Shown: positions 1 through 9,429 of the stretch, in pieces | Layout: each line of letters starts with the position of its first letter | Numbering within the stretch: the stretch's first letter is position 1 | Assembly (NCBI RefSeq): GCF_026130545.1 | Contig: NZ_JAMOIM010000004.1 | Location: 124,001-188,000 of the forward strand | Source of the DNA: Lichenifustis flavocetrariae | GTDB taxonomy: Bacteria; Pseudomonadota; Alphaproteobacteria; Rhizobiales; Beijerinckiaceae | DNA length: 64,000 bases | Direction: 5' to 3' | Position numbers and translations under genes: made by a program | Notes under the pieces: model-generated | The model's input: only the letters and a program-made list of their open reading frames with translations | What the model was told of the DNA's origin: nothing | The model's database searches: none

Positions 1-352
1 GGAAGATGCGGGCACCGACCAACATGCCGAGGCTATGCGCCTGCGCGCAGAGGATCGAGCCAAGTGTGAACACCACGATGGCCGAGCGGAACACCGTGCG
101 GGCGCCGAAGCGATCGGCGACCTTGCCGCTGGCGGGAATGAATACCGCGAGGCTGAGCAGGTAGGATGTCAGCGCCACGCTCATGCTCGGCGCCGTGACA
201 CCGAACTCCCGCGCCATGGTGGGAAGCGCCGTCGTCAGCACGGTCGCGTCCAACTGCTCCATGAACATGGCGCTGGCGATGATAAGGGCGATGGTGCGGA
301 AATTCGTGGTCGGCGTCGGCGTGGCTGGCGCGCGTTCAACGGCTTGCGACAT
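1..352 (-). CDS. MFS drug transporter, DHA2/EmrB-type (N-terminal part only)
   Basis: The reading frame starts at 352 and runs off the left edge, so only about 117 residues are visible. After a Pro/Thr-rich cytoplasmic tail comes a first membrane helix with the motif MEQLDATVLTTALP, which is the hallmark of 14-helix proton-driven multidrug exporters (DHA2, EmrB/QacA). The second helix and the loop GKVADRFGARTVF (MFS motif A) follow. By family it exports lipophilic compounds across the inner membrane. It lies 138 bp downstream of phaA on the same strand. Substrate cannot be inferred. Confidence 0.8.
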   Translation of the reverse strand, partial: MSQAVERAPATPTPTTNFRTIALIIASAMFMEQLDATVLTTALPTMAREFGVTAPSMSVALTSYLLSLAVFIPASGKVADRFGARTVFRSAIVVFTLGSILCAQAHSLGMLVGARIF

Positions 353-442
353 GGCGCGCCGGGATCTCCCAAGCGATCGATAGGAATGGAAGGGAGCCAC
401 GCTTTGCGGCGCCCATTTTGTCGTTATAGGTCAGTTCAGGGG

Positions 443-473
443 TGGCAGGTGGGCGTTTTCATGCCGCCTGCCA
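443..473 (-). terminator. possible hairpin after phaA
   Basis: An inverted repeat (TGGCAGGTGGGC paired with GCCGCCTGCCA around a TTTTCAT loop) lies just downstream of the phaA stop. There is no following T-run, so a rho-independent terminator is only a possibility. Confidence 0.3.
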
Positions 474-490
474 TGCGCTGATTGAGCGGG

Positions 491-1663
491 TCAGCGCTCG
501 ATCGTCATCGCAATGCCCATGCCGCCACCGATGCACAGGGTCGCCAGACCCTTGCGGACGTCGCGGCGCTGCATTTCATGGAGCAAGGTGACAAGCACGC
601 GCGCGCCCGAAGCACCGATCGGGTGACCGATGGCGATCGCGCCGCCATTGACGTTGACGATCGACGGGTCCCAGCCCATGTCCTTGTTCACCGCCAACGC
701 CTGTGCCGCGAAGGCCTCGTTGGCCTCGACGAGATCGAGATCCTTGACCGACCATCCCGCCTTCTCAAGCGCCTTGCGCGAGGCCGGGATCGGGCCCGAC
801 CCCATCACGGCCGGATCAACCCCGGCGGTCGCCCACGAGGCGATGCGGCCGAGCGGTGTCAGCCCGCGCTTGGCGGCATTCTCTTCCGTCATCAGGACGA
901 CGGCGGCCGCGCCGTCATTGATGCCCGACGCATTGCCGGCCGTGACCGAGCCCTCCTTTGAGAAGGCCGGCTTCAGCTTGGCGATCGACTCCATTGTGGT
1001 GCCGGGACGGATATACTCATCCTGGTCGACCACGATATCGCCCTTGCGGCCCTTCACCGTGTAGGGCGTGATCTCGTCGGCAAAACGTCCGGCCTTCTGA
1101 GCCGCCTCAGCTTTGTTTTGCGACGCGACCGCGAACTTGTCCTGCTCCTCGCGTGTGAGCTGCCATTTCGTGGCAATGTTTTCGGCCGTGTTGCCCATAT
1201 GGTAGCCGTTGAAGGCGTCCATCAGGCCGTCCTTCAGCATGGTGTCGATGAATTTGAGGTCGCCCATCTTCGTGCCGGAGCGCAGATGGGCGGCGTGCTG
1301 CGCCTGGCTCATGGATTCCTGGCCGCCCGCCACAATGATGTCGGCATCCCGGTTCGCGATCTGCTGCAACCCGAGCGCCACGGCACGCAGCCCCGAGCCG
1401 CAGAGTTGGTTCAGGCTCCATCCGGTCTTTTCCTTCGGGATGCCGGCTGCCATGCCGGCCTGTCGCGCCGGGTTCTGGCCCTGTCCCGCCGTAAGCACCT
1501 GTCCGAGGATCACCTCGTCCACTTCGCCCGCATCGAGCTTTGCCCGTGTCAAAACGGAGCGGATCACCTCGGCGCCAAGCTCGTGCGCCAGCACATTGGC
1601 GAAGGCGCCGTTGAACGAGCCCACCGGCGTTCGGGTCGCGGCGACGATGACGATATCGGACAT
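491..1663 (-). CDS. phaA: acetyl-CoA acetyltransferase (beta-ketothiolase)
   Basis: A 390-residue thiolase, the normal length for PhaA/AtoB. It condenses two acetyl-CoA to acetoacetyl-CoA, the first step of polyhydroxybutyrate synthesis (the reaction is reversible). The nucleophilic Cys is at about residue 88 in NQLCGSG. The C-terminal catalytic elements [16 protein letters not shown] (His) and CIGGGMG (Cys) are present. I chose the ATG at 1663 because AGGAGG sits 7 bases upstream; the frame is open 19 codons further. The adjacent divergent phaR supports a role in PHA metabolism, although no phaB is visible here. Confidence 0.96.
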   Translation of the reverse strand: MSDIVIVAATRTPVGSFNGAFANVLAHELGAEVIRSVLTRAKLDAGEVDEVILGQVLTAGQGQNPARQAGMAAGIPKEKTGWSLNQLCGSGLRAVALGLQQIANRDADIIVAGGQESMSQAQHAAHLRSGTKMGDLKFIDTMLKDGLMDAFNGYHMGNTAENIATKWQLTREEQDKFAVASQNKAEAAQKAGRFADEITPYTVKGRKGDIVVDQDEYIRPGTTMESIAKLKPAFSKEGSVTAGNASGINDGAAAVVLMTEENAAKRGLTPLGRIASWATAGVDPAVMGSGPIPASRKALEKAGWSVKDLDLVEANEAFAAQALAVNKDMGWDPSIVNVNGGAIAIGHPIGASGARVLVTLLHEMQRRDVRKGLATLCIGGGMGIAMTIER

Positions 1664-1966
1664 GGATGTTCCTCCTGGTTGCTTTTGCAGCAGCGGTCCG
1701 AAACCTCGGTACAACCGCACTCCCGCATTAAGATCGGACAGTCGTGCACTTGCCGCAAGACATCGAGGTCGGGAAATCGGTGCATTGCGATGGCCTCGGC
1801 GTCAGCACCGTCCTGCCGATCTGAATGGCCGCGCACGCGGCGAATTTGTGCACCTGCGGCATTTTCTGGAATTTCTGCCGAGAAAACGGTTTTATGACGC
1901 GGATAAACCCCCTATGCATGGCGATTATCAGACGTCTTCGCTGCAGTGCGTTCTCGCAGGTGTATC
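1664..1966. promoter_or_regulatory. phaA/phaR divergent control region with TGC-rich repeats
   Basis: This 303-bp non-coding gap separates divergent phaA and phaR. It holds two similar elements, GTGCACTTGCCGCAA (1744-1758) and GTGCACCTGCGGCAT (1848-1862), and a weaker GTGCATTGCGATGG at 1780. PhaR-family regulators bind TGC/GCA-rich DNA near their own and PHA genes, so these may be PhaR operators. That assignment is inference from sequence likeness and position. Confidence 0.4.
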
Positions 1967-2590
1967 ATGAGTGTCGGCGACACGCCCGTGACGATCAAGA
2001 AATACGCGAACCGTCGTCTCTACAACACCGGGACGAGCACTTACGTGACGCTGGAAGACTTGGCCGTGATGGTCAAGAAGGGCGATGATTTCGTTGTGTT
2101 CGATGCGAAGACCGGCGAGGAGATCACCCGCTCGGTTCTGGCGCAAATCATCTTCGAACAGGAAGGCAAGACCGGGCAGAGCCTGCTGCCGATCACGTTC
2201 CTGCGCCAATTGATCCGATTCTATGGCAACAGCATGCAGATGCTCGTGCCGAGCTATCTCGAATTCACCATCGACCGCCTCACCAGCGAGCAGCACAAGC
2301 TGCGCGACCAGATGGACACGACCTTCGGAACCAAATTCCTGCCCGGGCAGGCCGTGCGCAACCAGATGTTCGACCAGCTGGAAGAGCAGACGCGAAAAAA
2401 CATGCTGATGTTTTCCCAGGCGCTCAGCGTGTTCAATCCTTTCGCCGCGGCTACACCAGGGACCCCAGCGCCAGCCGAGGCTGGGGGTGAGTCCGAACCA
2501 GCGGTCCCCGAAGAGGACGACATAGAGACCGTCCGGCGTGACATGGTGGACCTCCAAAAGCGTCTGGACCGGCTGGCCTCGAAGCCCTAG
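1967..2590 (+). CDS. phaR: polyhydroxyalkanoate synthesis repressor PhaR
   Basis: A 207-residue protein. It opens with the PHB accumulation regulatory domain TIKKYANRRLYNTGTSTYVTL (about residues 8-28), followed by the second PhaR domain EQEGKTGQSLLPITFLRQLI. The tail is low-complexity Pro/Glu-rich and then helical. In the family PhaR binds both PHA granules and DNA, repressing phasin and PHA genes until polymer forms. A GTG at 1946 is in frame, but the ATG at 1967 gives the usual PhaR N-terminus. It is divergent from phaA, which fits local control. Confidence 0.95.
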   Translation: MSVGDTPVTIKKYANRRLYNTGTSTYVTLEDLAVMVKKGDDFVVFDAKTGEEITRSVLAQIIFEQEGKTGQSLLPITFLRQLIRFYGNSMQMLVPSYLEFTIDRLTSEQHKLRDQMDTTFGTKFLPGQAVRNQMFDQLEEQTRKNMLMFSQALSVFNPFAAATPGTPAPAEAGGESEPAVPEEDDIETVRRDMVDLQKRLDRLASKP

Positions 2591-2673
2591 CTCCCTTTGA
2601 AACAAGACGGCCGCCTCCCACCCTTCCTGGCGGGGCACTTTGGCCCCCGCGATGATCGAGAACGCCCCGCGCC

Positions 2674-3885
2674 TTGAGTGAAAGCCAGCACCCGTTCGAC
2701 CATCCCGCGTTCCGGCTGTTCTGGATCGGGCGAACCCTCTCTTCGCTGGCCTTTCAGATGTCCGCCGTGGCGCTGGGTTGGCTCGTCTATGCGCGGACCG
2801 GAAGCGCCGCGAGCCTCGGGCTCGTCGGCCTTTTCCAATTCGCCCCCATGGTGGTGCTGACCTTCCTGGTCGGACATGTCGCGGACCGCTACGATAGACG
2901 GTTGATCGTCTCGATCTGCCAGGCGGTCGAAGGCCTAACGGTATTGACCCTGACACTGGGCATCGTTGGAGGCTGGCTCGGAACGCCGGGCATCTATGCG
3001 GCCGTCGTGGTGTTCGGGGGCGCTCGTGCGTTCGAACAGCCCACCAATGCGGCGCTGCTTCCGGGCGTGGTGCCGGCGGAGCTCCTGTCGCGGGCCGTGG
3101 CCGTATCCTCGACGGCCGTGCAGACGGCCGCCATCATCGGACCGGCCCTCGGCGGACTGCTCTATGCGGTGGGACCCAGCGTCCCCTTTGCTTGCGCGAC
3201 GGTGTGCTTCTTCTTGGCGAGTCTCTGCGTCCGGGCCATCCGGCTCGAACGTACGCCGCCCCGCAAGGAGCCGGCGACCCTCGCCTCGGTGTTTTCCGGC
3301 CTGCATTTCATCTGGCAGCGTCCGGTCGTTCTCGGCACGATCTCGCTTGACCTTGTGGCCGTGCTGCTCGGCGGCGCCACGGCACTGCTGCCGATTTATG
3401 CCAAGGACATTCTGCACACCGGCCCTTGGGGGCTCGGTCTGCTGCGCCTCTCACCCGCGCTGGGCGCCCTGGCGATGGGAACTGCCTTGTCGATGGTTCC
3501 CCTAGAGCGCCGCGTCGGCCTCAAGATGTTCGCGGCCGTCTTCATCTTCGGGCTGGCGACGCTGGTCTTCGCCTATTCGACCAATATCGCCGTATCGATG
3601 GTCGCGCTGGCTGTGCTTGGCGCGTCCGACAACATCAGCGTCGTCATCCGCACGTCGCTCGTGCAATTGCTGACCCCGGAGGCGATGCTGGGTCGGGTGA
3701 GCGCGGTCAATTCCCTGTTCATCGGCACCTCGAACCAACTGGGCGAGTTTGAATCGGGAATGACCGCAGCCCTATTCGGAACGGTGCCGGCGGCGGCGCT
3801 GGGTGGCTTCGGCACGCTCGCGGTCGTTGTGGTTTGGATGATGCTATTCCCTGCCTTGCGCCGGGCCGATCGGTTCGAAGGCTGA
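2674..3885 (+). CDS. MFS transporter, EntS/MFS_3-type exporter
   Basis: A 403-residue membrane protein with about 12 predicted helices. The N-terminus, HPAFRLFWIGRTLSSLAFQM, and the loop GHVADRYDRRLIV are typical of the EntS-like exporter group of the major facilitator superfamily. The start appears to be TTG at 2674; no in-frame ATG lies close upstream. It exports an unknown small molecule across the inner membrane. It sits between phaR and a beta-hydroxyacid dehydrogenase on the same strand, with no evidence of functional linkage. Confidence 0.85.
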   Translation: MSESQHPFDHPAFRLFWIGRTLSSLAFQMSAVALGWLVYARTGSAASLGLVGLFQFAPMVVLTFLVGHVADRYDRRLIVSICQAVEGLTVLTLTLGIVGGWLGTPGIYAAVVVFGGARAFEQPTNAALLPGVVPAELLSRAVAVSSTAVQTAAIIGPALGGLLYAVGPSVPFACATVCFFLASLCVRAIRLERTPPRKEPATLASVFSGLHFIWQRPVVLGTISLDLVAVLLGGATALLPIYAKDILHTGPWGLGLLRLSPALGALAMGTALSMVPLERRVGLKMFAAVFIFGLATLVFAYSTNIAVSMVALAVLGASDNISVVIRTSLVQLLTPEAMLGRVSAVNSLFIGTSNQLGEFESGMTAALFGTVPAAALGGFGTLAVVVVWMMLFPALRRADRFEG

Positions 3886-3904
3886 CACGAAAGCGGAGGA
3901 CCTT

Positions 3905-4771
3905 ATGCGGGTGGCATTTCTGGGCTTGGGAATCATGGGTTTCCCGATGGCGGGTCACCTGGCCTCCAAGGGCGGTCATGAGGTGACGGTCTACAACCGC
4001 ACCGTCGCAAAGGCGCAGGCCTGGGTCGCTCGCTTCGGCGGCACGTCTGCGACGACCCCGGCTGCCGCCGCGGCCGGCCAGGACATGATCTTCTGTTGCG
4101 TCGGCAACGACGACGATCTGCGCCAGGTCACGACCGGACCCGAAGGTGCATTCGCGGCCATGGCGCCGGACGCGATTTTCGTCGACCACACGACGGCCTC
4201 GGCCGAGGTCGCCCGTGAGCTGTTCGCGGCGGCCCGCCAAGGCGGCTTTCATTTCATTGATGCACCGGTCTCGGGCGGACAGGCCGGGGCCGAGAACGGC
4301 CGTCTCACGGTGATGTGCGGTGGTGAGGCCGCGGCCTATGACAGGGCCGAACCGGTCATTGCCGCCTATGCCCAGAAATGTCAGCGGCTGGGGGAGGCGG
4401 GTGCGGGGCAGCTCACCAAGATGGTGAACCAGATCTGCATTGCCGGCCTTGTCCAGGGTCTGTCCGAGGCGCTGCATTTCGCCGAGAAGGCGGGGCTCGA
4501 TGTCGAGCAGGTCGTGGCGACGATCTCCAAGGGCGCGGCTCAGTCCTGGCAGATGGAAAACCGCCATAAGACGATGGCTGAGGGCAAGTTCGATTTCGGT
4601 TTCGCGGTGGACTGGATGCGCAAGGACCTTGGTATCTGCCTGGCCGAATCGCGCCGCAATGGCGCGACCCTTCCGGTGACGGCGCTGGTCGACCAATTCT
4701 ATGGCGACGTGCAGGCGATGGGCGGTCGTCGCTGGGACACGTCGAGCCTGATCGCGCGTCTGCGTCGGTAA
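3905..4771 (+). CDS. NAD(P)-dependent beta-hydroxyacid dehydrogenase (3-HIBADH family)
   Basis: A 288-residue protein of the 3-hydroxyisobutyrate dehydrogenase / tartronate semialdehyde reductase / GLYR1 family. The Rossmann motif GLGIMGFPMAGHL (about residues 7-19), the substrate motif DAPVSGGQAGAENG (about 119-132) and the catalytic-lysine helix GQLTKMVNQ (about 168-176) are intact. It would oxidise or reduce a short beta-hydroxyacid or semialdehyde in the cytoplasm; the substrate is not readable from sequence. An AGGA-type site precedes the ATG, 20 bp after the MFS gene. Confidence 0.9.
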   Translation: MRVAFLGLGIMGFPMAGHLASKGGHEVTVYNRTVAKAQAWVARFGGTSATTPAAAAAGQDMIFCCVGNDDDLRQVTTGPEGAFAAMAPDAIFVDHTTASAEVARELFAAARQGGFHFIDAPVSGGQAGAENGRLTVMCGGEAAAYDRAEPVIAAYAQKCQRLGEAGAGQLTKMVNQICIAGLVQGLSEALHFAEKAGLDVEQVVATISKGAAQSWQMENRHKTMAEGKFDFGFAVDWMRKDLGICLAESRRNGATLPVTALVDQFYGDVQAMGGRRWDTSSLIARLRR

Positions 4772-4945
4772 GGCCTGACCATTCGAAACCCCTTGTGATC
4801 GGTTCAGTCGACAGCCACAAGAAGGCGAGCGACGCAAAGGGCATGCTGGCCGATCCGATTTTTCTGGTTCGTCGCCTCATCGTGGCCTATGGACGCCTCG
4901 ACCTGGGTTGCCCTGCGGGGTCCACGCTCCAGCCATTCGAGGGTG

Positions 4946-6085
4946 ATGCCGATCCACCTGACCTTCCGCCCGGCCGTTCCGGCCGACATTCCGGTTATCC
5001 GCGAGCTAGCCGAACAGGTCTGGCGCGTCAGCTACGCCGCCATGCTGAAGGCCGCTCAGATCGACTACATGCTCGGGTGGATGTATGCCCAAGAAGCGAT
5101 CGCGGCCGAGATGGATCGCGGCGTTCAATGGACCCTCGCCGAGATTGAGGGGCGGCCGGTTGGCTATCTCGCGCTGTCTCTGAGCGGAAGCGGTCCAGCG
5201 GAGCTGCACAAGCTCTATCTCTTGCCCGAGCATCAGGGCAGTGGGCTCGGACAAGAGATGCTGCGCCATGCTCGCGCCCTCGCGTGTCAGGGGGGCGCCA
5301 GAGAACTTCGGCTGCGGGTGAACAAGACGAACACCCGTGCCCTCAAAAGTTACGCGCGGGCCGGCTTCCGGATCGTCGACGCGCTCGTGGCCGACATCGG
5401 CGGCGGCTTCGTCATGGACGACTATGTTTTGGCGATGTCGCTTCGTAGCGAGGCGCCGCTCGTGAAGATCTGCGGCCTGTCGACGCCGGACACGTTGGAG
5501 GCGGCGATTACGGCCGGTGCCGATCAGATCGGCCTCGTGTTCTTTCCCAAAAGTCCTCGCCACGTTTCGCTGGAGCAGGCGCGTGCGCTCGCCGATCAAG
5601 CCCGCGGGCGTGCCGCGATCGTGGGCTTGACGGTGGATGCCACGGATGGGGCGATCGATGCCATCATGGAGGCGGTGCGGCCGGACTGGTTGCAACTGCA
5701 TGGGTCCGAAACGCCCGAGCGCGTCGCCGCCGTGAAGCAGCGGGCCGGCGTCTTCGTGATGAAAGCGGTCGGCCTCGCGACCGCCGCCGATCTGGCCGCG
5801 GCTGAGCCCTACGCCCAGGTGACCGATCGCATCCTGTTCGATGCGAAGCCGCCGAAAGACGCGGCGCTGCCGGGGGGTAACGGTGTCGCGTTCGATTGGA
5901 CCATCCTCAAGCCGATCGACGAGCCCTTCATGCTGTCGGGTGGCCTGTCACCGGACAATGTCGCAGAAGCCGTCCGGATTTCGGGCGCTGCCGCCGTCGA
6001 TGTTTCGTCGGGCGTCGAAACGGAGCCCGGTCGCAAGGATGCCGCTCTGATCGCCGCATTCGTGCATGCCGCACGGTGCCGCTGA
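4946..6085 (+). CDS. trpF: GNAT acetyltransferase-TrpF fusion (phosphoribosylanthranilate isomerase)
   Basis: One uninterrupted frame encodes a complete GNAT domain (residues about 1-163; acetyl-CoA loop LPEHQGSGLGQEML, C-terminal SYARAGFRIVD) followed directly by a complete TrpF barrel (about 164-379; VKICGLS with catalytic Cys, ILFDAKPP with catalytic Asp, FMLSGGLSPDNV phosphate loop). TrpF converts phosphoribosylanthranilate to CdRP in tryptophan synthesis. TrpF alone normally begins 'MSL..VKICG', and an in-frame ATG exists at 5435, without an evident ribosome site, so separate translation is possible. It heads trpB-trpA. I chose ATG 4946; the frame is open upstream to 4889. The GNAT substrate is unknown. 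Confidence 0.93.
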   Translation: MPIHLTFRPAVPADIPVIRELAEQVWRVSYAAMLKAAQIDYMLGWMYAQEAIAAEMDRGVQWTLAEIEGRPVGYLALSLSGSGPAELHKLYLLPEHQGSGLGQEMLRHARALACQGGARELRLRVNKTNTRALKSYARAGFRIVDALVADIGGGFVMDDYVLAMSLRSEAPLVKICGLSTPDTLEAAITAGADQIGLVFFPKSPRHVSLEQARALADQARGRAAIVGLTVDATDGAIDAIMEAVRPDWLQLHGSETPERVAAVKQRAGVFVMKAVGLATAADLAAAEPYAQVTDRILFDAKPPKDAALPGGNGVAFDWTILKPIDEPFMLSGGLSPDNVAEAVRISGAAAVDVSSGVETEPGRKDAALIAAFVHAARCR

Positions 6086-6127
6086 TCGACATCGGTCGGA
6101 GCATGGGTGTCCGACCTCTACCTGACT

Positions 6128-6253
6128 TCAGGCTTCCACGAGATCGAGCCGCTTCTCGATGCGATCGAGACGCGTGCCCATCCTGCCGATGTGTGCGGAT
6201 TGGTCGGCGACGGCCGCATGAAGTACAATCGCTTCCCGGATGTTTGGAGCCAT
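6128..6253 (-). CDS. small coiled-coil protein (41 aa) antisense within the trp operon
   Basis: The minus strand between trpF and trpB encodes MAPNIREAIVLHAAVADQ followed by a heptad helix ending TRLDRIEKRLDLVEA and a stop. That C-terminus is a recurrent ending of short alphaproteobacterial coiled-coil proteins. The plus strand also has a 99-codon frame (6107-6406) ending in a 4-bp overlap with trpB, but its protein looks like a shadow of low complexity. I favour the minus-strand gene from its regular helix pattern. No strong ribosome site is visible. Function unknown. Confidence 0.42.
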   Translation of the reverse strand: MAPNIREAIVLHAAVADQSAHIGRMGTRLDRIEKRLDLVEA

Positions 6254-6402
6254 ACAAGGTACAGAGACATTCAGGAGATGGGCGGTAGCCGCCGCTCAGC
6301 GCCAATGCGTCCGATCGTCGTCAAAACCCTCGTGCCCACAACAAGGCTGGCCTATCGGGGCCACGTGGTCTATCTGCAGCCTTTGGGCGGTGGAGACCAA
6401 TC

Positions 6403-7617
6403 GTGAAACCGGAAAAGCTCAATTCCTTTCGAACGGGGCCTGACGAGCGCGGGCATTTCGGCACGTTTGGCGGGCGTTTCGTGGCCGAAACGCTGATGCC
6501 GCTCATTCTGGATCTCGAAGCAGCCTATGCGGCAGCACGGGTCGACCCTGCCTTTACGGAAGAATTGCAGGGCCTGCACAAGCATTATGTCGGACGTCCA
6601 TCGCCGCTTTATTTCGCCGAGCGTCTCACGGAACATCTCGGCGGCGCCAAGATCTATTTCAAACGCGAAGAGCTGAATCACACGGGTGCCCATAAGATCA
6701 ACAATGTGATGGGGCAGATCCTGCTGGCGCGCCGCATGGGCAAGACCCGGATCATCGCCGAGACGGGTGCCGGCCAGCACGGCGTCGCGACCGCCACCGC
6801 CTGCGCGCGCTTCGGCCTGCAATGTATCGTCTATATGGGCGCGGTCGACGTGGAACGTCAGAAGCCCAATGTGTTCCGCATGAAGATGCTGGGCGCGGAA
6901 GTCGTGCCCGTCCAATCGGGCGCCAAGACCCTCAAGGACGCCATGAACGAGGCGTTGCGCGATTGGGTCACCAACGTGCACGACACGTTCTATTGCATCG
7001 GCACAGCGGCGGGGCCGCATCCCTATCCGGCCATGGTGCGCGACTTCCAGTCGATCATCGGCACGGAGACCCGTGCGCAGATCCTCGAAGCCGAGGGCCG
7101 TCTGCCGGACTCGCTTGTCGCCTGTATCGGCGGTGGCTCCAACGCGATCGGCCTGTTTCACCCGTTCCTGGACGAGCCCGACATCGAGATCTTCGGCGTC
7201 GAGGCGGCCGGCCATGGGCTCGACACACCGGCGCATGCGGCGTCGATCGCTGGCGGCAAGCCCGGCGTATTGCACGGCAACCGCACCTTTCTTCTCATGG
7301 ACGACGACGGTCAGATCGTCGAAGGCCACTCGATCTCGGCCGGGCTCGACTATCCAGGCGTGGGTCCGGAACATGCCTGGCTTGCCGATGTCGGACGGGT
7401 GACGTTCCTGTCCGCAACTGACCGCGAGGCCCTCGATGCGTTCCAGCTCTGTTCGAAGCTCGAAGGCATCATTCCGGCGCTGGAGCCGGCGCATGCCCTT
7501 GCCGCGATCCAGAAGCTTGCGCCGCAGCGCGGGAAGGACCACATCATGGTCTTGAACATGAGCGGGCGTGGCGACAAGGACATCTTTACTGTGGCCGAAC
7601 ACCTCGGCGGAATGTGA
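6403..7617 (+). CDS. trpB: tryptophan synthase beta chain
   Basis: A 404-residue PLP enzyme that condenses indole and serine to L-tryptophan. The PLP lysine lies in HTGAHKINN (about residue 95), the indole-site loop in [12 protein letters not shown], and the phosphate-binding loop in [10 protein letters not shown]. Length matches the family. It starts with GTG at 6403 (GTGAAACCGG). It follows the trpF fusion and precedes trpA by 4 bp, the arrangement expected for the alpha2-beta2 complex. Confidence 0.98.
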   Translation: MKPEKLNSFRTGPDERGHFGTFGGRFVAETLMPLILDLEAAYAAARVDPAFTEELQGLHKHYVGRPSPLYFAERLTEHLGGAKIYFKREELNHTGAHKINNVMGQILLARRMGKTRIIAETGAGQHGVATATACARFGLQCIVYMGAVDVERQKPNVFRMKMLGAEVVPVQSGAKTLKDAMNEALRDWVTNVHDTFYCIGTAAGPHPYPAMVRDFQSIIGTETRAQILEAEGRLPDSLVACIGGGSNAIGLFHPFLDEPDIEIFGVEAAGHGLDTPAHAASIAGGKPGVLHGNRTFLLMDDDGQIVEGHSISAGLDYPGVGPEHAWLADVGRVTFLSATDREALDAFQLCSKLEGIIPALEPAHALAAIQKLAPQRGKDHIMVLNMSGRGDKDIFTVAEHLGGM

Positions 7618-7621
7618 CAGC

Positions 7622-8482
7622 ATGACCAGCCGCCTCGACGCGCGTTTTGCGGCCTGCGCCGCCGCACAACGCGCCGCCCTCGTGACCTTCATCACTGCCG
7701 GTGATCCGGATCCTGAGACATCGCTTGCCCTTCTCAAGAGCCTGCCCGAGGCCGGCGCCGATGTGATCGAGCTCGGCATGCCGTTCACCGATCCGATGGC
7801 GGATGGCCCCGTGATCCAGGCGGCCGGCCTCCGGGCTTTGAAACACGGCCAGACGCTTGCCAAGACGGTCGCCATGGTGGGCCGCTTCCGCGAGAGCGAC
7901 GCCGCGACCCCCATCATCCTGATGGGTTATTACAATCCCATCTATATCTACGGTGTGGAACGGTTTCTGACCGACGCGCTCGCGGCCGGCGTCGATGGGT
8001 TGATCGTGGTCGACCTGCCGCCCGAAGAGGACGAGGAACTCTGCATCCCGGCCTTGAAGGCCGGTCTCAACTTCATTCGCCTCGCGACGCCGACGACCGA
8101 CGACAAGCGCCTGCCGGCCGTGCTCGCCAATACCTCCGGATTCGTTTACTACGTGTCTGTGACAGGAATCACCGGCGCGGCCGTGCCGGACTATTCCAAG
8201 GTGAATGAGGCGGTAATGCGCATCAAGGCCCATACGGCTTTGCCGGTGGCGGTCGGGTTCGGCGTGAAGACTGCCGAGAATGCCGCGGCGGTTGCAGCCC
8301 ATGCCGACGGCGTCGTGGTCGGGACTGCCCTGATCTCGGTCTTGAAGCAATCCCTCGATGGGAATGAGGCCGCCACCGACCGTACAGTGCCGGATGTGGC
8401 AGCCTTTGTGGCCGAGTTGGCCCGCGGCGTGCGCGGGGCCCAACGCGTCCGAGGCAATGCCGGAACAGGAGCTTTGCGATGA
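7622..8482 (+). CDS. trpA: tryptophan synthase alpha chain
   Basis: A 286-residue TIM barrel that cleaves indole-3-glycerol phosphate to indole, passed to TrpB. The motif [17 protein letters not shown] carries the catalytic Glu and Asp; the phosphate-site segments VSVTGITG and [10 protein letters not shown] are present. The ATG at 7622 lies 4 bases after the trpB stop and gives the standard N-terminus; the frame is open 18 codons upstream inside trpB. The stop overlaps accD by 4 bp. Confidence 0.98.
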   Translation: MTSRLDARFAACAAAQRAALVTFITAGDPDPETSLALLKSLPEAGADVIELGMPFTDPMADGPVIQAAGLRALKHGQTLAKTVAMVGRFRESDAATPIILMGYYNPIYIYGVERFLTDALAAGVDGLIVVDLPPEEDEELCIPALKAGLNFIRLATPTTDDKRLPAVLANTSGFVYYVSVTGITGAAVPDYSKVNEAVMRIKAHTALPVAVGFGVKTAENAAAVAAHADGVVVGTALISVLKQSLDGNEAATDRTVPDVAAFVAELARGVRGAQRVRGNAGTGALR

Positions 8483-9420
8483 GCGATCACGCTCCAGAAA
8501 GCCGTATGAACTGGATCCTGAACGTCGTTCCACCCAAGATCCGGTCATTTCTCAAAAAAGAGACGCCTGAGAATCTCTGGGTGAAATGCCCCGAGAGCGG
8601 GCAACTCGTGCACCATCGGGATCTTGAAACCAATCTCTTCGTGGTGCCGGGCTCGGACTACCACATGCGGATGGGCGCGCTCTCGCGCCTTGCCTCGCTG
8701 TTCGACGAGGGGCGCTGGGACGATGTGGCCATTCCCGAAGTGTTACTCGACCCGCTGAAGTTTCGTGACGAGAAGCGGTATGTCGACAAGCTGAAGGACG
8801 CACGCGTCAAGACGGGTTTGCAAGATGCCGTCAAGGTCGGTTTCGGCCGGATGGGCGGACGCGACGCGACTGTCGCGGTGCAGGACTTCGACTTCATCGG
8901 CGGTTCGCTCGGCATGGCGGCCGGTGAAGCGGTGGTGACCGGCATGGAGCATGCGGTCAAGCATCGAACGCCCTTCATCCTGTTCGCGGCCTCGGGAGGG
9001 GCCCGCATGCAGGAGGGCATGTTCTCGCTGATGCAGATGCCGCGCACGACGGTCGCGGTGCGGCGCCTCAGGGCCGCGAAGCTGCCCTACCTCGTGGTGC
9101 TGACCAATCCGACTACGGGCGGCGTCACGGCCTCCTATGCGATGCTGGGCGACGTGCACATCGCCGAGCCCGGAGCCTTGATCGGCTTCGCGGGCCCCCG
9201 CGTCATCGAACAGACCGTGCGTGAGAAGTTGCCCGAGGGGTTCCAGCGGGCCGAGTATCTGCAACAGCATGGCATGGTCGACATGGTCGTGCACCGCCGG
9301 GACATGAAGGCGACCTTGTCGCGCCTGTGCGGCCTGCTGATGAACGAGGTTTCGGCCGACGAGAGGCCAGCCGAGCTGGAAGCCGCCCCGCAATTGCCGT
9401 TCCCGGCCGCGGCCGAATAG
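8479..9420 (+). CDS. accD: acetyl-CoA carboxylase carboxyltransferase subunit beta
   Basis: A 313-residue AccD. It forms the carboxyltransferase half of acetyl-CoA carboxylase with AccA and makes malonyl-CoA for fatty-acid synthesis. The crotonase-fold core [19 protein letters not shown] and [16 protein letters not shown] are conserved. The N-terminal region that forms a Cys4 zinc ribbon in E. coli reads [14 protein letters not shown]...VVPGSDYHM here, with only one Cys, so no zinc ribbon can form; to my knowledge this loss is shared by rhizobial AccD. The start overlaps the trpA stop (ATGA). Confidence 0.97.
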   Translation: MSDHAPESRMNWILNVVPPKIRSFLKKETPENLWVKCPESGQLVHHRDLETNLFVVPGSDYHMRMGALSRLASLFDEGRWDDVAIPEVLLDPLKFRDEKRYVDKLKDARVKTGLQDAVKVGFGRMGGRDATVAVQDFDFIGGSLGMAAGEAVVTGMEHAVKHRTPFILFAASGGARMQEGMFSLMQMPRTTVAVRRLRAAKLPYLVVLTNPTTGGVTASYAMLGDVHIAEPGALIGFAGPRVIEQTVREKLPEGFQRAEYLQQHGMVDMVVHRRDMKATLSRLCGLLMNEVSADERPAELEAAPQLPFPAAAE

Positions 9421-9429
9421 TTACGCCGC

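Noticed and set aside
1928-2956. 342-codon minus-strand frame under phaR and the MFS gene
   Set aside because: It crosses two real genes and has Arg/Pro-rich random composition.
6107-6406. 99-codon plus-strand frame between trpF and trpB with a 4-bp overlap to trpB
   Set aside because: The translation lacks any recognisable pattern, while the opposite strand encodes a regular coiled-coil tail; kept only as an alternative.
6370-7917. 515-codon minus-strand frame under trpB/trpA
   Set aside because: Antisense of strongly conserved enzymes in GC-rich DNA; no protein features.
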